A stretch of DNA of 50,631 nt from Cyclospora cayetanensis. Taxonomy: Eukaryota > Apicomplexa > Conoidasida > Eucoccidiorida > Eimeriidae. The notes under the pieces are model-generated. The model had not been told where the DNA came from. It was given only the letters and a program-made list of their open reading frames with translations, and did not search any database. Location of the stretch: the NCBI RefSeq assembly GCF_002999335.1, contig NW_020312187.1, forward strand, positions 1 to 50,631. Direction: 5' to 3'. The translations under genes were made by a program, and so were the position numbers. This document shows, piece after piece, positions 23,101 through 35,780 of the stretch. Numbering within the stretch: the stretch's first letter is position 1; every line of letters starts with the position of its first letter.

Positions 23101-25768
23101 TCAGTCCGAAGCATGTGCAGGGGCACCCACCATTTTGATTTTTCGTTTTCTCGTTTCTTCTTGTATAGGCCATCGACCACACTCCCACCTTTGCCGACCT
23201 TTATCTTGTAAAGGGCAGAATATTCAAGCACGCAGGGGCCTATCATGAGGCATGCGAATTGCACGAAAAAGCCAGAAACCTCGACCTTGCTGACCGGTGA
23301 GACGCTGTGTGGCTCAATGCACGTTCCGAACCCGCATCTGCACCTCATCGCTCCTTCTTTCCCCATTCCTTCCTTCTTCCCGTGCTTCTGGCGGCTTACC
23401 AGCTGGACGGCGTTACCGCCACGTTTCCGCAGGAATACGAATTTTTGGCACGTACCCATGAAATAGCGCATAGTTGGTGATGCATCTCTTTTTTCTTTCG
23501 CGATTCCGATAGACTCTCCCATGAAGTGTACGCTTATTTCGCGCACTCCCCGACCTTTACACCCAGTGATCGCCGTGGTGCTTGTGGGTTGGTGCAGCTA
23601 TATGAACTCTAAAGCTTGCAGCTACATGTTGCGGGTAAATCGGACGGACGAGGCGAAGGCCGTGGCTCGCCTGTTCACGCGTCAGTCAGAAACCGAAGAT
23701 ACCCCAGACACACAATGCATGTGGTTTGAGCTGAAACTGGGGAAAGCCTTCATGCGGCGGGCGGAGTATGGGGATGCCTTGACTGAGCTCCACGCGACGC
23801 TGCGCCATTTCGAGGAGATTCATGAAGATCAAATTGATTTTCACCCGTACTGTCTCAGAAAATCAACTTTCAGGGCGTACGTCTCTTTTCTTAGGATGCA
23901 GGACAAGGTCTGGTCACACAGGTACGATCTGGTGTCGCTCGTGTAGTGCCAGCTCCATAGCGTCTTATTTTTGATAATTCCTCTGATCCTAAGGAGCACC
24001 TTTACGTAACATTCGCCAATCCCGCCATACAAAAGTATTTCTGCTCACCAGGTAATGCGCGAGCGAGCTGCGGTGGCGGTCCTCTAGCAATCTGCGCTGT
24101 GCTCGATTTCAGTTTTCATGACGCTTTTTTCGTTTGGGTATGCAGATATTTCCGGGATGCGGGGTACGCGGCGTTGGAAATTTACTTCTCCCTTCATGAC
24201 GGTTCGATACAGATTTCAAGCACGGCGCCCTCAAGTTCAGGGGCAGAGAGCGGAAACGGGAAGATCAAGAAAAAGACAAAACAACAGCAACAGCAAAAGT
24301 CAGAAAAGAAACGACAAGAGAAGTATCCTAGGGATCCACCATTGGTGGCGGCTGAGAAAATAGTGAATCGGCTTCTTTCGTGCTGTGTCACGGACCCAAG
24401 AACCAGCGTTGCGCACTACAACTTAGCTTTCAGAAAAGGCAAGCACTTTCATCGTGCTTCTCTATATCCAGCCCTTCGATGCCAAATAACATGACCTGCA
24501 CAACCGGAAGAACCATTCTGCAATGCCCTTCCAGTCTATTCGATGAAGCTTATCGCTCACACTTGCAGGAAAGTAGAGGGGCTGCAGCTCTAGTTCATGA
24601 TCGATCTTTCTGCTTTGCTTGCGTGCTGCCAACCAGGAGCGACAATGGCAATGGTATTAGCCCTCGCGCGGCTCTCAAAGCTGTCGGTACACGTGGGGAG
24701 GACCAACTGCGAGCTTCTTCCTCTTCTCTACCACTTTAGCAGGAAAGGTCCGCCACTTGTAGTGTCTTTCATCCTAACGTTTGCCTTTTGTGTGTAACAT
24801 TTTGTCGATCCTGGCGCTATCCATATTTCTAGATAAAAGGGGCCGGCGCGTATCCGTTTTCTTGTGCTGCCTGCTTCTTCTACCTGCAGCGGACATTGCA
24901 TCTTTTCCTGAGGAAATGAGGGAAATGGCTGCCTCCGCTCTGACGGCTGCCTATGGGCAGCCTGTCTGCCTTTCCACGGAGTCTCTGAGGGCAGCTGGAG
25001 ATGCTCTTATGAATGAACTCACGAAGAAGTGCATAGAAGACCCATATGACTTTGTCATCCGAAGAAGAGGTTAGCCCTTATTTTACGAAGTGAATGTCTA
25101 GTGAATCCTCATGAACCTTTCTGCCTGACGTGATGTGCATTATTTGGATGCTGCTTTACTTACGCATGCTTTTGCTATTCGGCGTCTTTTGCGTATCCTT
25201 GCCCTACACGGCACGTGCCATGCACTGCTTGTCTGTGTTGTGCTTCTCCCTTCTCTCAGCTTTCGAGGCACTGCACTTCGCGGGGGAGCAGCTAACCCCA
25301 GACTCTCCTCTTTGCACCTTCCAGTCTTTGCCTCCCTGTCCAGAAAGAGGGAGCTCCGAGGGGCCCATCCCCCCTGAGCAAACACCAACTCTCGCTGACT
25401 GCGAGGAGCTCCTTCGAAAACTCCAACAATTACCAGGACAAGCCGCTGCGTGCGAAAAACTCAAGGTGAGATTTCATGTCCAGTACCCACGTTTCCCTGC
25501 AGCATCAGCAGTCTCTTCCAGTTTCGGCTCTATAGCCTTAAAGGCTCTCCTGATGAACTTTATTTTAAATGCACATTTCACTAGACTTTCGCCAGGCCGT
25601 CGCTCCTCAGCAAGGCTGCAGGGTTTGCTCGTTTTTTTCTGTACATGATCCCCGTGGCTGCCATATTTGCTGCCAATTCGGTTACCAATGTTGTGTGCGT
25701 CTCCCGCGTCGCTGTGTCAGGCCGCATGCAGAGACCGTTTCCCGCTTTCTGAAGCCTTGAAGGCTTAG
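20118..25768 (+). CDS. NAA15: N-terminal acetyltransferase NatA auxiliary subunit NAA15, 14 exons
   Basis: Scaffold subunit that holds the NAA10 catalytic subunit at the ribosome for co-translational N-terminal acetylation. Exons: 20118-20192, 20319-20566, 20714-20912, 21126-21298, 21482-21727, 21892-22166, 22465-22859, 23169-23296, 23598-23921, 24146-24438, 24637-24747, 24890-25069, 25260-25465, 25721-25768; 966 codons, all phases agree. TPR repeats run almost end to end. Landmarks: LPGKEQSIFK at the start, KKFPEHGETLSMKGL and CWHVLGLLYR (TPRs 1-2), AHYDF/ALQTIQK-AIDHTPTF, KGRIFKHAG, QCMWFELKLG, DFHPYCLRK, then a Lys/Gln-rich linker (KKKTKQQQQQK) where animal NAA15 also has a charged linker. 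It is about 100 residues longer than animal homologues, mostly from a serine/proline-rich insertion near residues 330-400 (exon 6). The exact start of exon 2 (20319) is chosen by phase and could differ by a few codons. Splice site 24438 uses a GC donor. Confidence 0.92.
22262..22390. repeat. TATG/TGTA microsatellite in NAA15 intron
   Basis: Imperfect TGTATG/TATGCATG repeat inside intron 22167-22464, ending about 75 bases before the AG acceptor. Confidence 0.9.
24439..24636 (+). other. GC-AG intron in NAA15
   Basis: The exon ends AGAAAAG and the intron starts GCAAGC rather than GT. Leftover phase-1 base G plus GA of the next exon restores a Gly codon, and the frame then continues into the conserved segment that precedes the C-terminal NAA15 helices. 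GC-AG introns are a minor but known class and normally have an otherwise strong donor, as here. Confidence 0.65.
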
Positions 25769-28700
25769 TTGTTCAGCCCTGCAATAGGGGTCCGTAAGGG
25801 GGCCCCTTATGTGGCGGGTCTAATAGAGGGAGGCAACGAGCTGTTTTTCCTTTAAGTCCTCGTAGGGGCCTCAGGAAAAGGATGAAAAGAGCAGTGGGCC
25901 TTGGCAGCTGCGAGCTAATGGGGGATGTTGGGCCCGCCTTTGCATTCGCGCGTATGCACGGCACGGTGGCATCACTGAAGTGCGCAGAATACAAGAGGCG
26001 AATGCCCGTATGAAGAAATAATAACTTTGACGGTTTCTTTTTTCACCCTTAGCTGCTTTCTCCATGTTAAGATAGGGCTGCTTTGTCATTCCCATTTTGA
26101 TGCAAACAAGCGAATGTGTGCAGTCTAGATGCATATATATGTATATATGCACATCTGATAGACATGTTCATATGTCCCGGGTTACGTATGTACACATTTG
26201 GACACTGATACGAATATGCACGACTCGCACCCTATGTACATGCCTTTTTTAGCCGGTACAAGCTTAACTCAGTGACGTACGACTTGGCTTTCGACTGTTT
26301 TCGTGAGAGGCACAAGGCTCACGAAGATACGTTTGGTAGACTCCCCTTCGTGTAACACCTCAAAGGTTTCCCTCTATTGTACACCCCTTTGCACTTTTTT
26401 ATCTTTGGGATCTTTCGCGCACCTTGGGACCACCGGAGAACAAGCTCTGCTTTCTATGCGCGAAAGTGATGAGGTTCTTCTTCCAGAAATAGAACACTTG
26501 CTCTGAGATTTGAAGACATCAGCTCCCAGCTAGCCGCTCAACTCTCCCCAAAGAGAGCCTGCGCTCTGGGAGAGATCCAGGCTTTGTGAGCCCAGTGCAG
26601 CCTCCTATGCAGCATGGATCGACGCGACGACAACGGCTCGTCGGTCTGGTCGACTATGAAACCCCATGATCAACCCAGACATCAGTGTGAGTTCGCGACA
26701 CACTTGGCACCTGCTACATCAGCTTGCTCCAAAAGGTTCTTTAAGCTAAGAATGGGTTATCGGTTGGCCAAGGACTGCGTAGGCAGTGACTACCGGTCCG
26801 AATTGTCTGAGAGCAAAATCAACACGTTGTGGCCGTGTATACTTATCAGCTTCGGCCTACACGTGGATCTGTTTGGTAAACGGCACATGTTGATATGACA
26901 GCAGAGTGGCGGGTGGCATCAGGAGGGCCTGGGTCTTGAATGTTGAGCATAGAGCCGGTAGCATCCTCACTCCAACTTGTGCGAATCACCAGCGGCCTCG
27001 AATTATACCGGGAATCGTAAGCTGAACTTGTTATACAGTTCGTGTCGGTATCAGCTTGCAAGCAGAGCCTCTTGAGAAGCATTGGGGGGTTTTCAGTACC
27101 TCTGGTCCAGCCACTGTAAACCGGGTACAGTAAATGAAAACAGAGCTCACATCATACGAATATCCTTCACATGTTCTTCATCGTTTTGTACCTCCCAGGA
27201 GGCTCTGAGAATATAATCCGGTCCTCAGTATGCGCATAGCTTAATTGCATCTAATGCAGCTCATCGAGGGGTCCAGTAGATTGGGGCGTCCCTTCCCCAC
27301 CATATGTGGGTTTTATTCTGCGGTTTCCCTTTCTCAACTAGTACCTAGCCTGCATGGGCTAGGCGATTGCCGATACATATTGCTGTAAACTTTTACTCCA
27401 CTCTTGATACCCATAGACTGGCGACTGCGCGATCATTCCCCACTGTACCAACTAGTCCAGCCGCCGCCACCTGGAGCTATTAGAGTCCTTAAGTGGCAAG
27501 CAGATACCCTTTCAGCGTGTATACGCAGTAGCGAAGTGTCAAGCATTTTTACTGAACAATTACTGCTTTGAAGAGCCTTGCATGATTTATAAAAGTCCAA
27601 AGATTATGGGGCGATATATGAACAACTGCTTAATTCCCTTGAGCGTCCTAGTGCATGATTCCACGAAAGCGCAGTTATTCCCAGGAGAGTAGCAAATGCC
27701 TAGAACGTGTCCAAGCCCTTATCTCGTATAGGGGACATTTACCTTGTCTTTGACAAAAGAGCTGCAAGTGTTGCCTGTGTTCTCGATGGAGGAAATCCTT
27801 GCACAGCTTTGCTTGAGCATATTAGATAGGCCATAGGATCTTACAAGTGGCGTTATGCTACAACGTGCCGGTTATCCCTATTACTGTCATAATCAGGTCT
27901 ACTTCTCAGTGTTATGGCCTCAAACCACACATATACAATAATTGCCGGCCTTTCACCCGAAATAGGGCACCTGAGAGTCACTCTTAGGGGCCGAGGGTCA
28001 CAAACGGCATGAATTCGCAGCGGCCATCCACGCCAATAAGCAAGCCCTACTCTCTTGAAAAGCAGAAACTAGCTAATGCTGAGTAAGACTGTGAGAAGCT
28101 TCCTACATGAAGGCTCAAGTAGGCTCCTCTTTTGACTTGGAAGGGGAACCAAGAAGAAATCCATTGCGGGCAGTCCTGCCGATTGGGGTGGTTGCCTCAT
28201 GACAGGGCTAAACATATTGCACAGGCCGGTTGTAGGCATGCATTTCTTTGGTTTTAGGCCCTTTGTGTAGCGGATTACGCAATAGTTTGGCAGTTTCTAC
28301 AAAAGTAGGTGTATTCAGAATCAGTCAAGTATAGACTCTTTGCCGGGTAGGAACGTCGATTCTGTGTGCTGCAGAGCCAAAACAGCACTCTCATATTAAA
28401 ACGCAGGCGTTTACCTGCACGCCGAGCTGCCATGTGGAGCTCGATGCAATTTCTTGGAACACTCACAGGGTTCAGCTACCTGCACTCGGCTGCCATCTCC
28501 CCCTTGTGCCGAACCCCTGTAGGGGGAGCGCCCGCCGAGAAGGGACCTCTTTGGAACTAGCACTAAATAACTTTGCTACATTTTAGTATGGCTGTAAGGC
28601 GAACCATGTCCACAGGGAGAAGACAGGGAGAATGCCAAACTAGGCATCACTGCACAGCTCAAGCAAAGCAATCCCACGAGGTGATCGAGTTCTGTGGGGC

Positions 28701-29750
28701 ACTACACTTGAGGACACTTGTCAAGCGTTTTCCCACAGCACATGGGGATTCACTTATTTAAACTGCATTAACAAAAGTTCAATAAAATATACTTCTTAGA
28801 CTGATGAAAGTTAGCTGCGAGGAAGCCTGGTGGACAAGCCGGTTTGCGTGCCGAGAGGAGTTTGGTCGCCCAGCGAAATACAAAAGAGCACGGCTCAGTT
28901 CCAACTAATACGTACCCCGAGGGGCTCCTGCCGCTGAGCTTCCCACCACAGAGTATTCTGGCCCCAAGGCTAGGCAGCCACTTGAGCATATTAGCAGCAT
29001 GGATCCGGACCTCCAGCCATAAGGCGAAATACAATGTCACGAGTTCTCTATACGCATGCTCACTGAAGATAAGTGACAATGGAGCCTCAGCGTAGAGAGC
29101 ACGCTTTACCCCAGGAATCGCTTCATTAAAATACTTTGCAGAAGCCCTGAGTTTTCGGTTTATGTTAAGCACCGACGACCTGCCAGCCGGTTGGCCAACT
29201 GAAGGTCATCCAACGCACCCCAACGAACTAGTCTCTGATTCCGCTACTAGCAACGTTTAGCGATAGCAGACTCTTCCAAAGCACAATCAGAGGATTGGTG
29301 AGAAAGGGCGAAGCTCAGTACCTGCTTCTCTAAACTTTGTCGCGTGCTGAAGGCAAGACAAGAGTATCCGTGCTAAAAGATCGTTTGATAATCATCGATA
29401 ACATACTGCCACGGCCTGAAGTGGGCCTTGTTCCTTCTCACTAGTAGCTTGAATATCCGCCCCTGCAAGACTGAACTAGCACCTAAACTCCGTTCGTATA
29501 ATATGCAAATCCTTAACGACACCTCGCTATTCGCAGTACTACAGCGGGTAAACTTCTGTTGAGCCCAACGTTCTGTCGCACGACAGGACACTCAAAGATT
29601 GACGGATGCAATTCCCAAGGCAGTTGTGGCATTCACGAATGTCCACATTAACCCAATTCCTTGCCTGTGGCCCAGCATCTTGAAAAATATTTGCATCAGT
29701 TCCTAATTGGCTCTGCGTGCAGATATACCGGTGGACCGCTTTATCTCGTA
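25769..29750. other. About 4 kb without a recognisable gene
   Basis: Starts with the NAA15 3' UTR. Stop codons are frequent in all frames. Short open frames (26303-26506, 26614-26898, 28366-28560 on plus; 26846-27082, 28768-29172, 29373-29591 on minus) show no domain I recognise. Because pol remnants follow directly on the right, some of 28.3-29.7 kb may be decayed gag or LTR sequence, but I found no zinc-knuckle motif and no clear LTR. Confidence 0.45.
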
Positions 29751-32090
29751 CTTAGGGTTGTGGGGCACACCCTGTGCGCAGTACAGGTCAGCGTGCCAGG
29801 AAGCCCTAGGAAGAACCTTTTATTTTTCTTGACAGCGGCAATTTCATCTATGTGGGCAAGGTACAGTCAGGGCCTCCACAACATGAGGCATTGCTTTTAT
29901 GCGAGTCGCTTTCCCGTGCAATCAGCGAAGATGCTTCTCAGAATGCAGCCCTCTTCAGTGGCATCTCTTCTGGTTTCATTATTGGAAAATTCGATAAACA
30001 ATCGGCTAGGGAGCGGAAAGATTTGGAAACGATGAAGGAGAGAGTTTACGCTTGTGCTAAATAATGATCAGCTACAAGCAGGTCAGCCACGTGCTTGTCC
30101 TGCAGCGCATCGTATCGAGCTAGTCCCGGGTCGGCCCTAAGATATGTTCCGCAATACCATGAACACCCACAGCATGAAGAAGTCAAACGGCAGGCGAACA
30201 TTTGCTGGACAGGCGACGTGTTAGAATCGACCAGTGTCTTTGGGCATAGCCCGGTGTTGGTGCCAAAAAAGCATGGAAGCTGGCACATGGGCGTCGAATC
30301 AAATCGTCTGAACAAGATAGCTGGGAATTGAAAATTCTCAACGCCGCATATTGGCTACTCGCCAGACAATTTACACATACCAACACTCTGATAAACATTT
30401 GCTTTGACGTTTTCTTACGGATCTCCCATTACCCAGATGAAAGGAAAAGCGTCGTCTCATGCCCGCATTCGCAAACCAGAGTAGCTGTCGTTGCCATTTG
30501 GACTCCTTATTGCTTCACATGAGCTGTGAGAATGAGCAAATCTGATTTTGATTAGCGTGTCAGAAAGGGCTGGATGGCGTTCCATCTGGACAGCGTCTTA
30601 CTCCATAGCCTAAAGTTTAGAAGCAACTACAGCACCTACAGCGTGCGCCTTCAGCTATTGCGAGACAAGCAATAGTATTTGACGTGTCTGCCTATATGGC
30701 GGCAGTTGTTTAGTGGAATTCCGTGCTTTAGCTGCAATAATTGATGCAGATCTGGCAAAAATTGAAGCAATCAAGGCTACTTTTACCTATTTGCAAGGAC
30801 TCTGGAAAGTTCTGCATCCATGTATCTTGTTCAAACTTTTTCCTGGATGTGCTTGAACTGCCGCTGCTTGACCTCGTCTAGCTCTAGAATGTAGTTTATG
30901 ACGTGGACAAAGGAGGCTGGTGTAGCAAACAACCCTTATCGGCCACCTTTCAACTTCTCAGGTATTGGCGCTGCTCAAACATATACGCCGTCTCTTCTTA
31001 GCCACCGGCACTACCAACGAAGCAGCGGGTGCTCTTCTATCCCAACAGGCTACGAAATCTCTGAATCACCAGGTTACCGCTTGTTATCATCCTGGCTTCA
31101 TCGACACCATAACAATAATGCACTGCGGAAGTAGAACGCGATGAGGTGTGGTGGGGGGTAAAACGAACGAAACTCCTTATAATATGGGCGTTGTGTTGCC
31201 CTACAAGAAGATCACGAATTCTGAAGTGTCTTTAACGTTTTTGCATAAGTTTGGTAGTCGTAGAGCTGTTCAGCCCCTTAAATGCACCCTGGAGTACATT
31301 ACACTGCAGTATATTGAGGGCATTACCGATGTTGGCGCCGACGCGTTGGCAGGACGCCACACAAATTCACCATTGCGCAAGACAATCGTCCCTGTATTTA
31401 ACGATTCAAAGTTTCTGTCAAACTACGTGAGCCACAAGATCATGCCGTCCATGCAGACGCTACTACTGCCAAAACTAGAATGAAAAGAGGTAAAAACACC
31501 ACGATGTTGAGGATGGCCTGTTGAGACTCAACACAAATTGCCAACTCCGTCGCTTTGACCTTCCAGCTTTGCTCCGCTATACAGCTTTGCGCGACGCACA
31601 AAATTCTGCCTTTCTGGTCATGGTGAGATTCACACCGCAGTGAAAAGCTCTTATGATCCCTCGGGTGGCGTTGGATGCGCTCCGAGGCAAAAGAGTATGC
31701 ACTTTCATCCCCCAAGTGTCAGCAGGTAAAGTCTCGCACTTTTTTAGATGTGGTCTTTTGTAAAGTCTTCCAGTTCCTGGAAGAATTTGGACACATCTGG
31801 CTGTGGACTTTATTGTTGAGTGCCAGAGGTCAAGGGTTAGGTCGTCGACCGAGTCGCCAAACATGCCCATTGAGCGCGTGCATTCCGTGCTGCAGCCTTG
31901 TCACGGGTTTGGAAGTTGCATCGCCATTCCTCACTCCTGTCTGGAAGCTTAGCAGATTCTTTAAAAGCATGAATACGGAACGGGATACGAAGTTCGCTAG
32001 TGCTTTTTTGCGTGCCCTGATAAATTGTGTACACATTGGCCATAATACTGTTACTACGAATCACTATGAGCCAGTTGGAGGGTAACAATG
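29751..32090 (+). mobile_element. Decayed Ty3/gypsy (chromovirus-like) pol: PR-RT-RNase H-IN
   Basis: Fragments of a Ty3/gypsy polyprotein lie in the canonical order but in shifting frames. Aspartic protease: FLDSGNF at about 29826-29846 (D-S-G at 29831). Reverse transcriptase fingers: HRIEL at 30108, then VKRQ, and SPVLVPKKHGSWHM near 30250-30293, matching the SPV-L-V-KKDGSWRM motif. RT catalytic region: HLDSVLLHS near 30583, in place of YLDD-V/I-L-I-HS, so the second catalytic Asp is lost. RNase H: a TDAS-like segment with GALLSQQ near 31000-31050, and YIEGITDVGADALAGR near 31313-31360, like the ADALSR end of the domain. Integrase: SPKCQQVK near 31710-31730 (zinc-finger end) and RDTKFASAF near 31982, the core DR-x-F motif. 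Stops and frameshifts between pieces show it is not functional. Element ends and LTRs were not found. Confidence 0.72.
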
Positions 32091-34130
32091 CATCAGTCGT
32101 ACCTCTCTGTAATATTCGTGGCTAATTGTTCACCAAAACCTATTTGCTTGACTCCAATTTATTCTTTGTGGTGCGGGCGTTCATAATTCGAGATCAAACT
32201 CGTCTACCCGCTGCTTTTCTGCATCCCTGGTATACACGTAGGAGCTCCTCTCGCATCCCAGCCTGGACCTGCTGGTCCAAAGTAAGCAGCCACCTTAACA
32301 GCGGAGGCACTGAGAGAACAGGAGTTACTGCAAGGGAATGAATCGCAAAGGTCTAGCGACAGAACAAACATTGACTTGTGAGAAGATGGCAAATGATCCA
32401 GGCCACCTGGCCGCCATGTTCGTTTAGTAACCCTGTGATGTACCTTGTAAAGCCTTATTGATCTATCAGAACCAGCTCTCGAGGCTCGAACGAGCAGAGA
32501 AAAGCTGCTTTTTATAGTCTTAAGTTTATTACTCTATCGACTGCCCTTAAGGCTGAATCAGCCACAGCGCTACTAACAATGGTTTCTTGAAAACGTTTTA
32601 AGCTCTCCTACTTATATGCGGGTTTTGCTGCGCAGGGAGGCTACCTGTGTGAAGGCGAATGTTTTACAGGAAGCCGCAGGAGTGCTGGTTTCTAGGATTA
32701 GTGAGCCCTGAAGGCACACTACATAGGAATTTATAGTGACACACTGTTTGGTGAAAGAGCGGCTGTGGGCTTTGTTGCACGTGTGAGATCTTGGGGATTT
32801 GAATGGTTCCCAAGGTTGGTCGCCGCGGAGGTGATGCTAGCGTGTCTTGGTAATTTCTCTTCCCCAGTACAAGCGCTGCCTGAAGTAGATACCATCATAT
32901 ACGGGCGTTTGTTCAAACGGTTTTGCACATTATTGTGAAGGTATTCCTTGCACTCAGCATTATGCGCAGGCACTCTTATCAATGCTGTCTCTACATTCGT
33001 CCTGAGGCCCCTCTTGGGACCTTGGAACTCTCTTTTCTGCAAGCCCGGGCTGTGCTGGCATGTAAAAGTTTCTCTGTGAAGGCGCAAGGGTACTGTCGAA
33101 CTATTGCGGTTTGTACTTCTCCTCACACATTCTACCTGTCGCCTGTTTTCTCATAGCAGGAGACGCACACTTTTCAGCGCTCCAAAGGCAGCGAGCCATC
33201 GAAGTGCGACGGCCTCGTTATTTTGGTGTGTCGTTCGTCGTTGGCTAGTGTGTGTGTGTCCTAAGTCCTTTCAGTTTTACTTTAGTGGCTGATTATGCGC
33301 AAATGACTCTCGGGTAAGTTTTAAAGTGTGTCTGCCTGCCTGGGGAGTTGGTATAGGGTGATATTCAGCCGTCCTGCATTCAGTTCGTCTCGATGTACAG
33401 CTACTGAGCACCAAGGCGCTTTGTTTGAAGCGGGATGGGAAGATTTATGGAGCAGAGTTGTACATAAACACTTCCGAGTACGCCAATTTTATGTAGCTTA
33501 GCGAGGAAATGGCGAATTAGCCTCTCTGTTTGTACATCTTATTTACTGCATGGCACTGCTAGCGCGACGCAAGAAGTTGTAGTGTTGTGTGCGTGCGCGC
33601 CAAAGGCTACGTGCAATCAGCTGTCAAATGCTGGTGGTGCGGAGTGGGTGTAACAATGTGCACCCTTGTTGTTCCTTGCCCCAAGGGTCGGGACCTGACA
33701 GACGCATGCGGGAGAGGGTAGCAGCTCTATAAAAGAGCACTCAATAGCTTTCTACTGTGCTTGTGCTGAGGTCAACGTGAAGTGTCATCCTGCAGAGAGA
33801 CCTTTGAGTGTAACGCTAAACCCTTTTCGTTGTGCACTCGGTTCCATCAGTCAGTAGTAGTACATATCCATTCCTTCCATAGGAATAACTCCCCAGTGGC
33901 ACAGTGGTTGGCCACAGGATTTATTCTGCCCTTGGCATGAAAACAGATCGCCTGGAGCCCTTTCCGGCGTTTTCGTCTATCCTCCGCATGCCCGCTATCT
34001 AAGGTACCAACTACGGCCGACCGCACGCTGGTACCGGGGCACAACGAGGAAAAGGGCCTGCATCTTGTTCGTCTTTAGTGTATTCGGATTCCCATCCTCT
34101 CAAAAAACTCGATCAAAAGTTCCCTCACAG
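32091..34130. other. No recognisable gene
   Basis: About 2 kb after the integrase core motif. It may hold the integrase C-terminus and an LTR of the decayed element. A minus-strand frame at 32731-33126 (131 codons) and a minus-strand frame at 33847-34044 were inspected and show no known domain. Confidence 0.45.
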
Positions 34131-34506
34131 TTACCGGAAACTGCAGTATTCAGGGGCCCCCAATCCCGAGAGGGGGGGCCCCTGGTCTCTACCCTGGACC
34201 TTCATAACGGGATTTTGCCTTTCTTCCTTCAATCTTAAAATTAGATAGAGCTTTTTTGGGCAGCTAGGCCGTTGTGGGGTGGTGGGCGCCCCCGAGATTC
34301 TGCACTGAGGAAGCGTAGAGGGGGTTCGAGGCGGCTCGTGCAGCTGCCGCTGGATGCTCATTACCTTAGAGCAGTGAAGCCGGCAGCCTCTCCAAACGAA
34401 GAAGAAAGCCACAAAAACGATAAATAGGAGTGATCGTGATGAGCGGCAGCGCAAAAATACGAGCGGCGAGTGCTCCTTGTGGAAACTCGGCAGCAGCTGC
34501 CAGGGC

Positions 34507-34576
34507 AGCTCTGCGGCTGCTGCTGCGGCTGCTGCTGCTGCTGCGGCTGCTGCTGCTGCTGCTGCTGCTGCTGCGG
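34507..34576. repeat. CTG/CGG-type triplet run
   Basis: About 70 bases of CTG triplets with CGG interruptions. Read as poly-Ala, poly-Leu, poly-Cys or poly-Gln depending on frame; no gene could be assigned to it. Confidence 0.9.
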
Positions 34577-35701
34577 CCATTCCGGGCCCAAGAGTTATTC
34601 GGGGCTTGGCTTATTCCTTTTCTCGCTCCTGCATGGGGGCACAGTACGAGGGCTTCTTGAATCCAGAAAGACCTGCAGCAGCGCCCACAGCAGCAGCAGC
34701 AACAACACGCCCTATGCCCTTCGCATGCCGCCGCTTCAGTTGCTGCTGCTGCTGTTCTCATTACTGCAGTGGCGCTGCAGCAACAGCGGCGCAGCTCTGA
34801 TTTTTTTGCGCTTTCTATGAAGAGCCGATTCCCTAGGCCCTCTTACAGCTGCAGCAGAGGCAGCAGCAACTGCAGCGGCAACAAGCACGGAGTGCAGTGG
34901 CATCAACCCGTTCGAGTAAGCCGTTTTGCGCAGTGGGGAGGCCCCTGTCTGGCGAAGACAGCTGGAGTCTTCTGGATCAATCTTTTCTGATGCTCTTTGT
35001 CGTAGTAGGTAGCCGCGAAAGCAGTACTGCCGTGGCTGCAGCGTCTCTTAGTCTGAAAGGGTTCAACGCACTCACTGACGCTCTGCCGCAGCAGGGCAGT
35101 CCTATGAGGCCCCTATTTGAAGGGTATCGGGAGGCTACTGAACTCCCCTGTCTCCATGGGGGCGTTAGCTTTTCCTCGATTCACAAACCTTGTGCCCTGC
35201 ACCCCTCGAGGGAGATTGGGGGCCCCCTAAGGGTATCTAGACTCTTGTGGAGGAGGGAGGGTAGGAAGCAGCATCTCCTGGCTCGTTTTTGATGCGCGTT
35301 TCATCGTATGCTCGGCGCTTGGGAGACTGAGGAGAGAGATGCATGTACAGGATCGAGCGCCCTCGTGCCGGCATGTTTCTGAGGCAGCCTCCTCTGTGCG
35401 TTGCGTTTGCGTGTGCAGGCGCAGGGGCCTACTTGAATTCGTGGCTCCTTTAAGCGTTTCCTGGAAATTCTGGTGGCTACTCGCTTGCCAGGAGGTCTCA
35501 GCAGCCCACTTTGCTTCCGGCTCCAGCAGCGGCAACCTCCTCAGCAAGGGGGCCCCTCGCGTTGTGACTTCCGCTTGCACGCGCTGGTTTGAGCCTTGTT
35601 GGAAAAAGGCCTCAACTGGCTAGCCTGTTTCCCAGATTGGGGGTGGCTTGAGCTTCCCTCCGCCCTTGTCTGGCCGTTCCACCGTCACGTTCCTCGACAG
35701 C

Positions 35702-35780
35702 CGCAGCTGCACTAGCAGCCGCAGCTGCTGCAGGCAGCAGCCGCAGCTGCTGCAACACCAGCAGCAGCAGCAGCCTGCAG
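35702..35780. repeat. GCAGCTGCA/CAG triplet run
   Basis: Imperfect CAG/GCAGCTGCA repeats upstream of the USP-like gene; coding status unknown. Confidence 0.85.

Noticed and set aside
32731..33126. 131-codon minus-strand frame
   Set aside because: No recognisable domain; composition is like the surrounding non-coding DNA.
25769..34130. tRNA or rRNA genes in the gene-free interval
   Set aside because: No convincing A-box/B-box pair, cloverleaf or rRNA-like conserved block was seen by eye. A covariance-model scan would be the decisive test.
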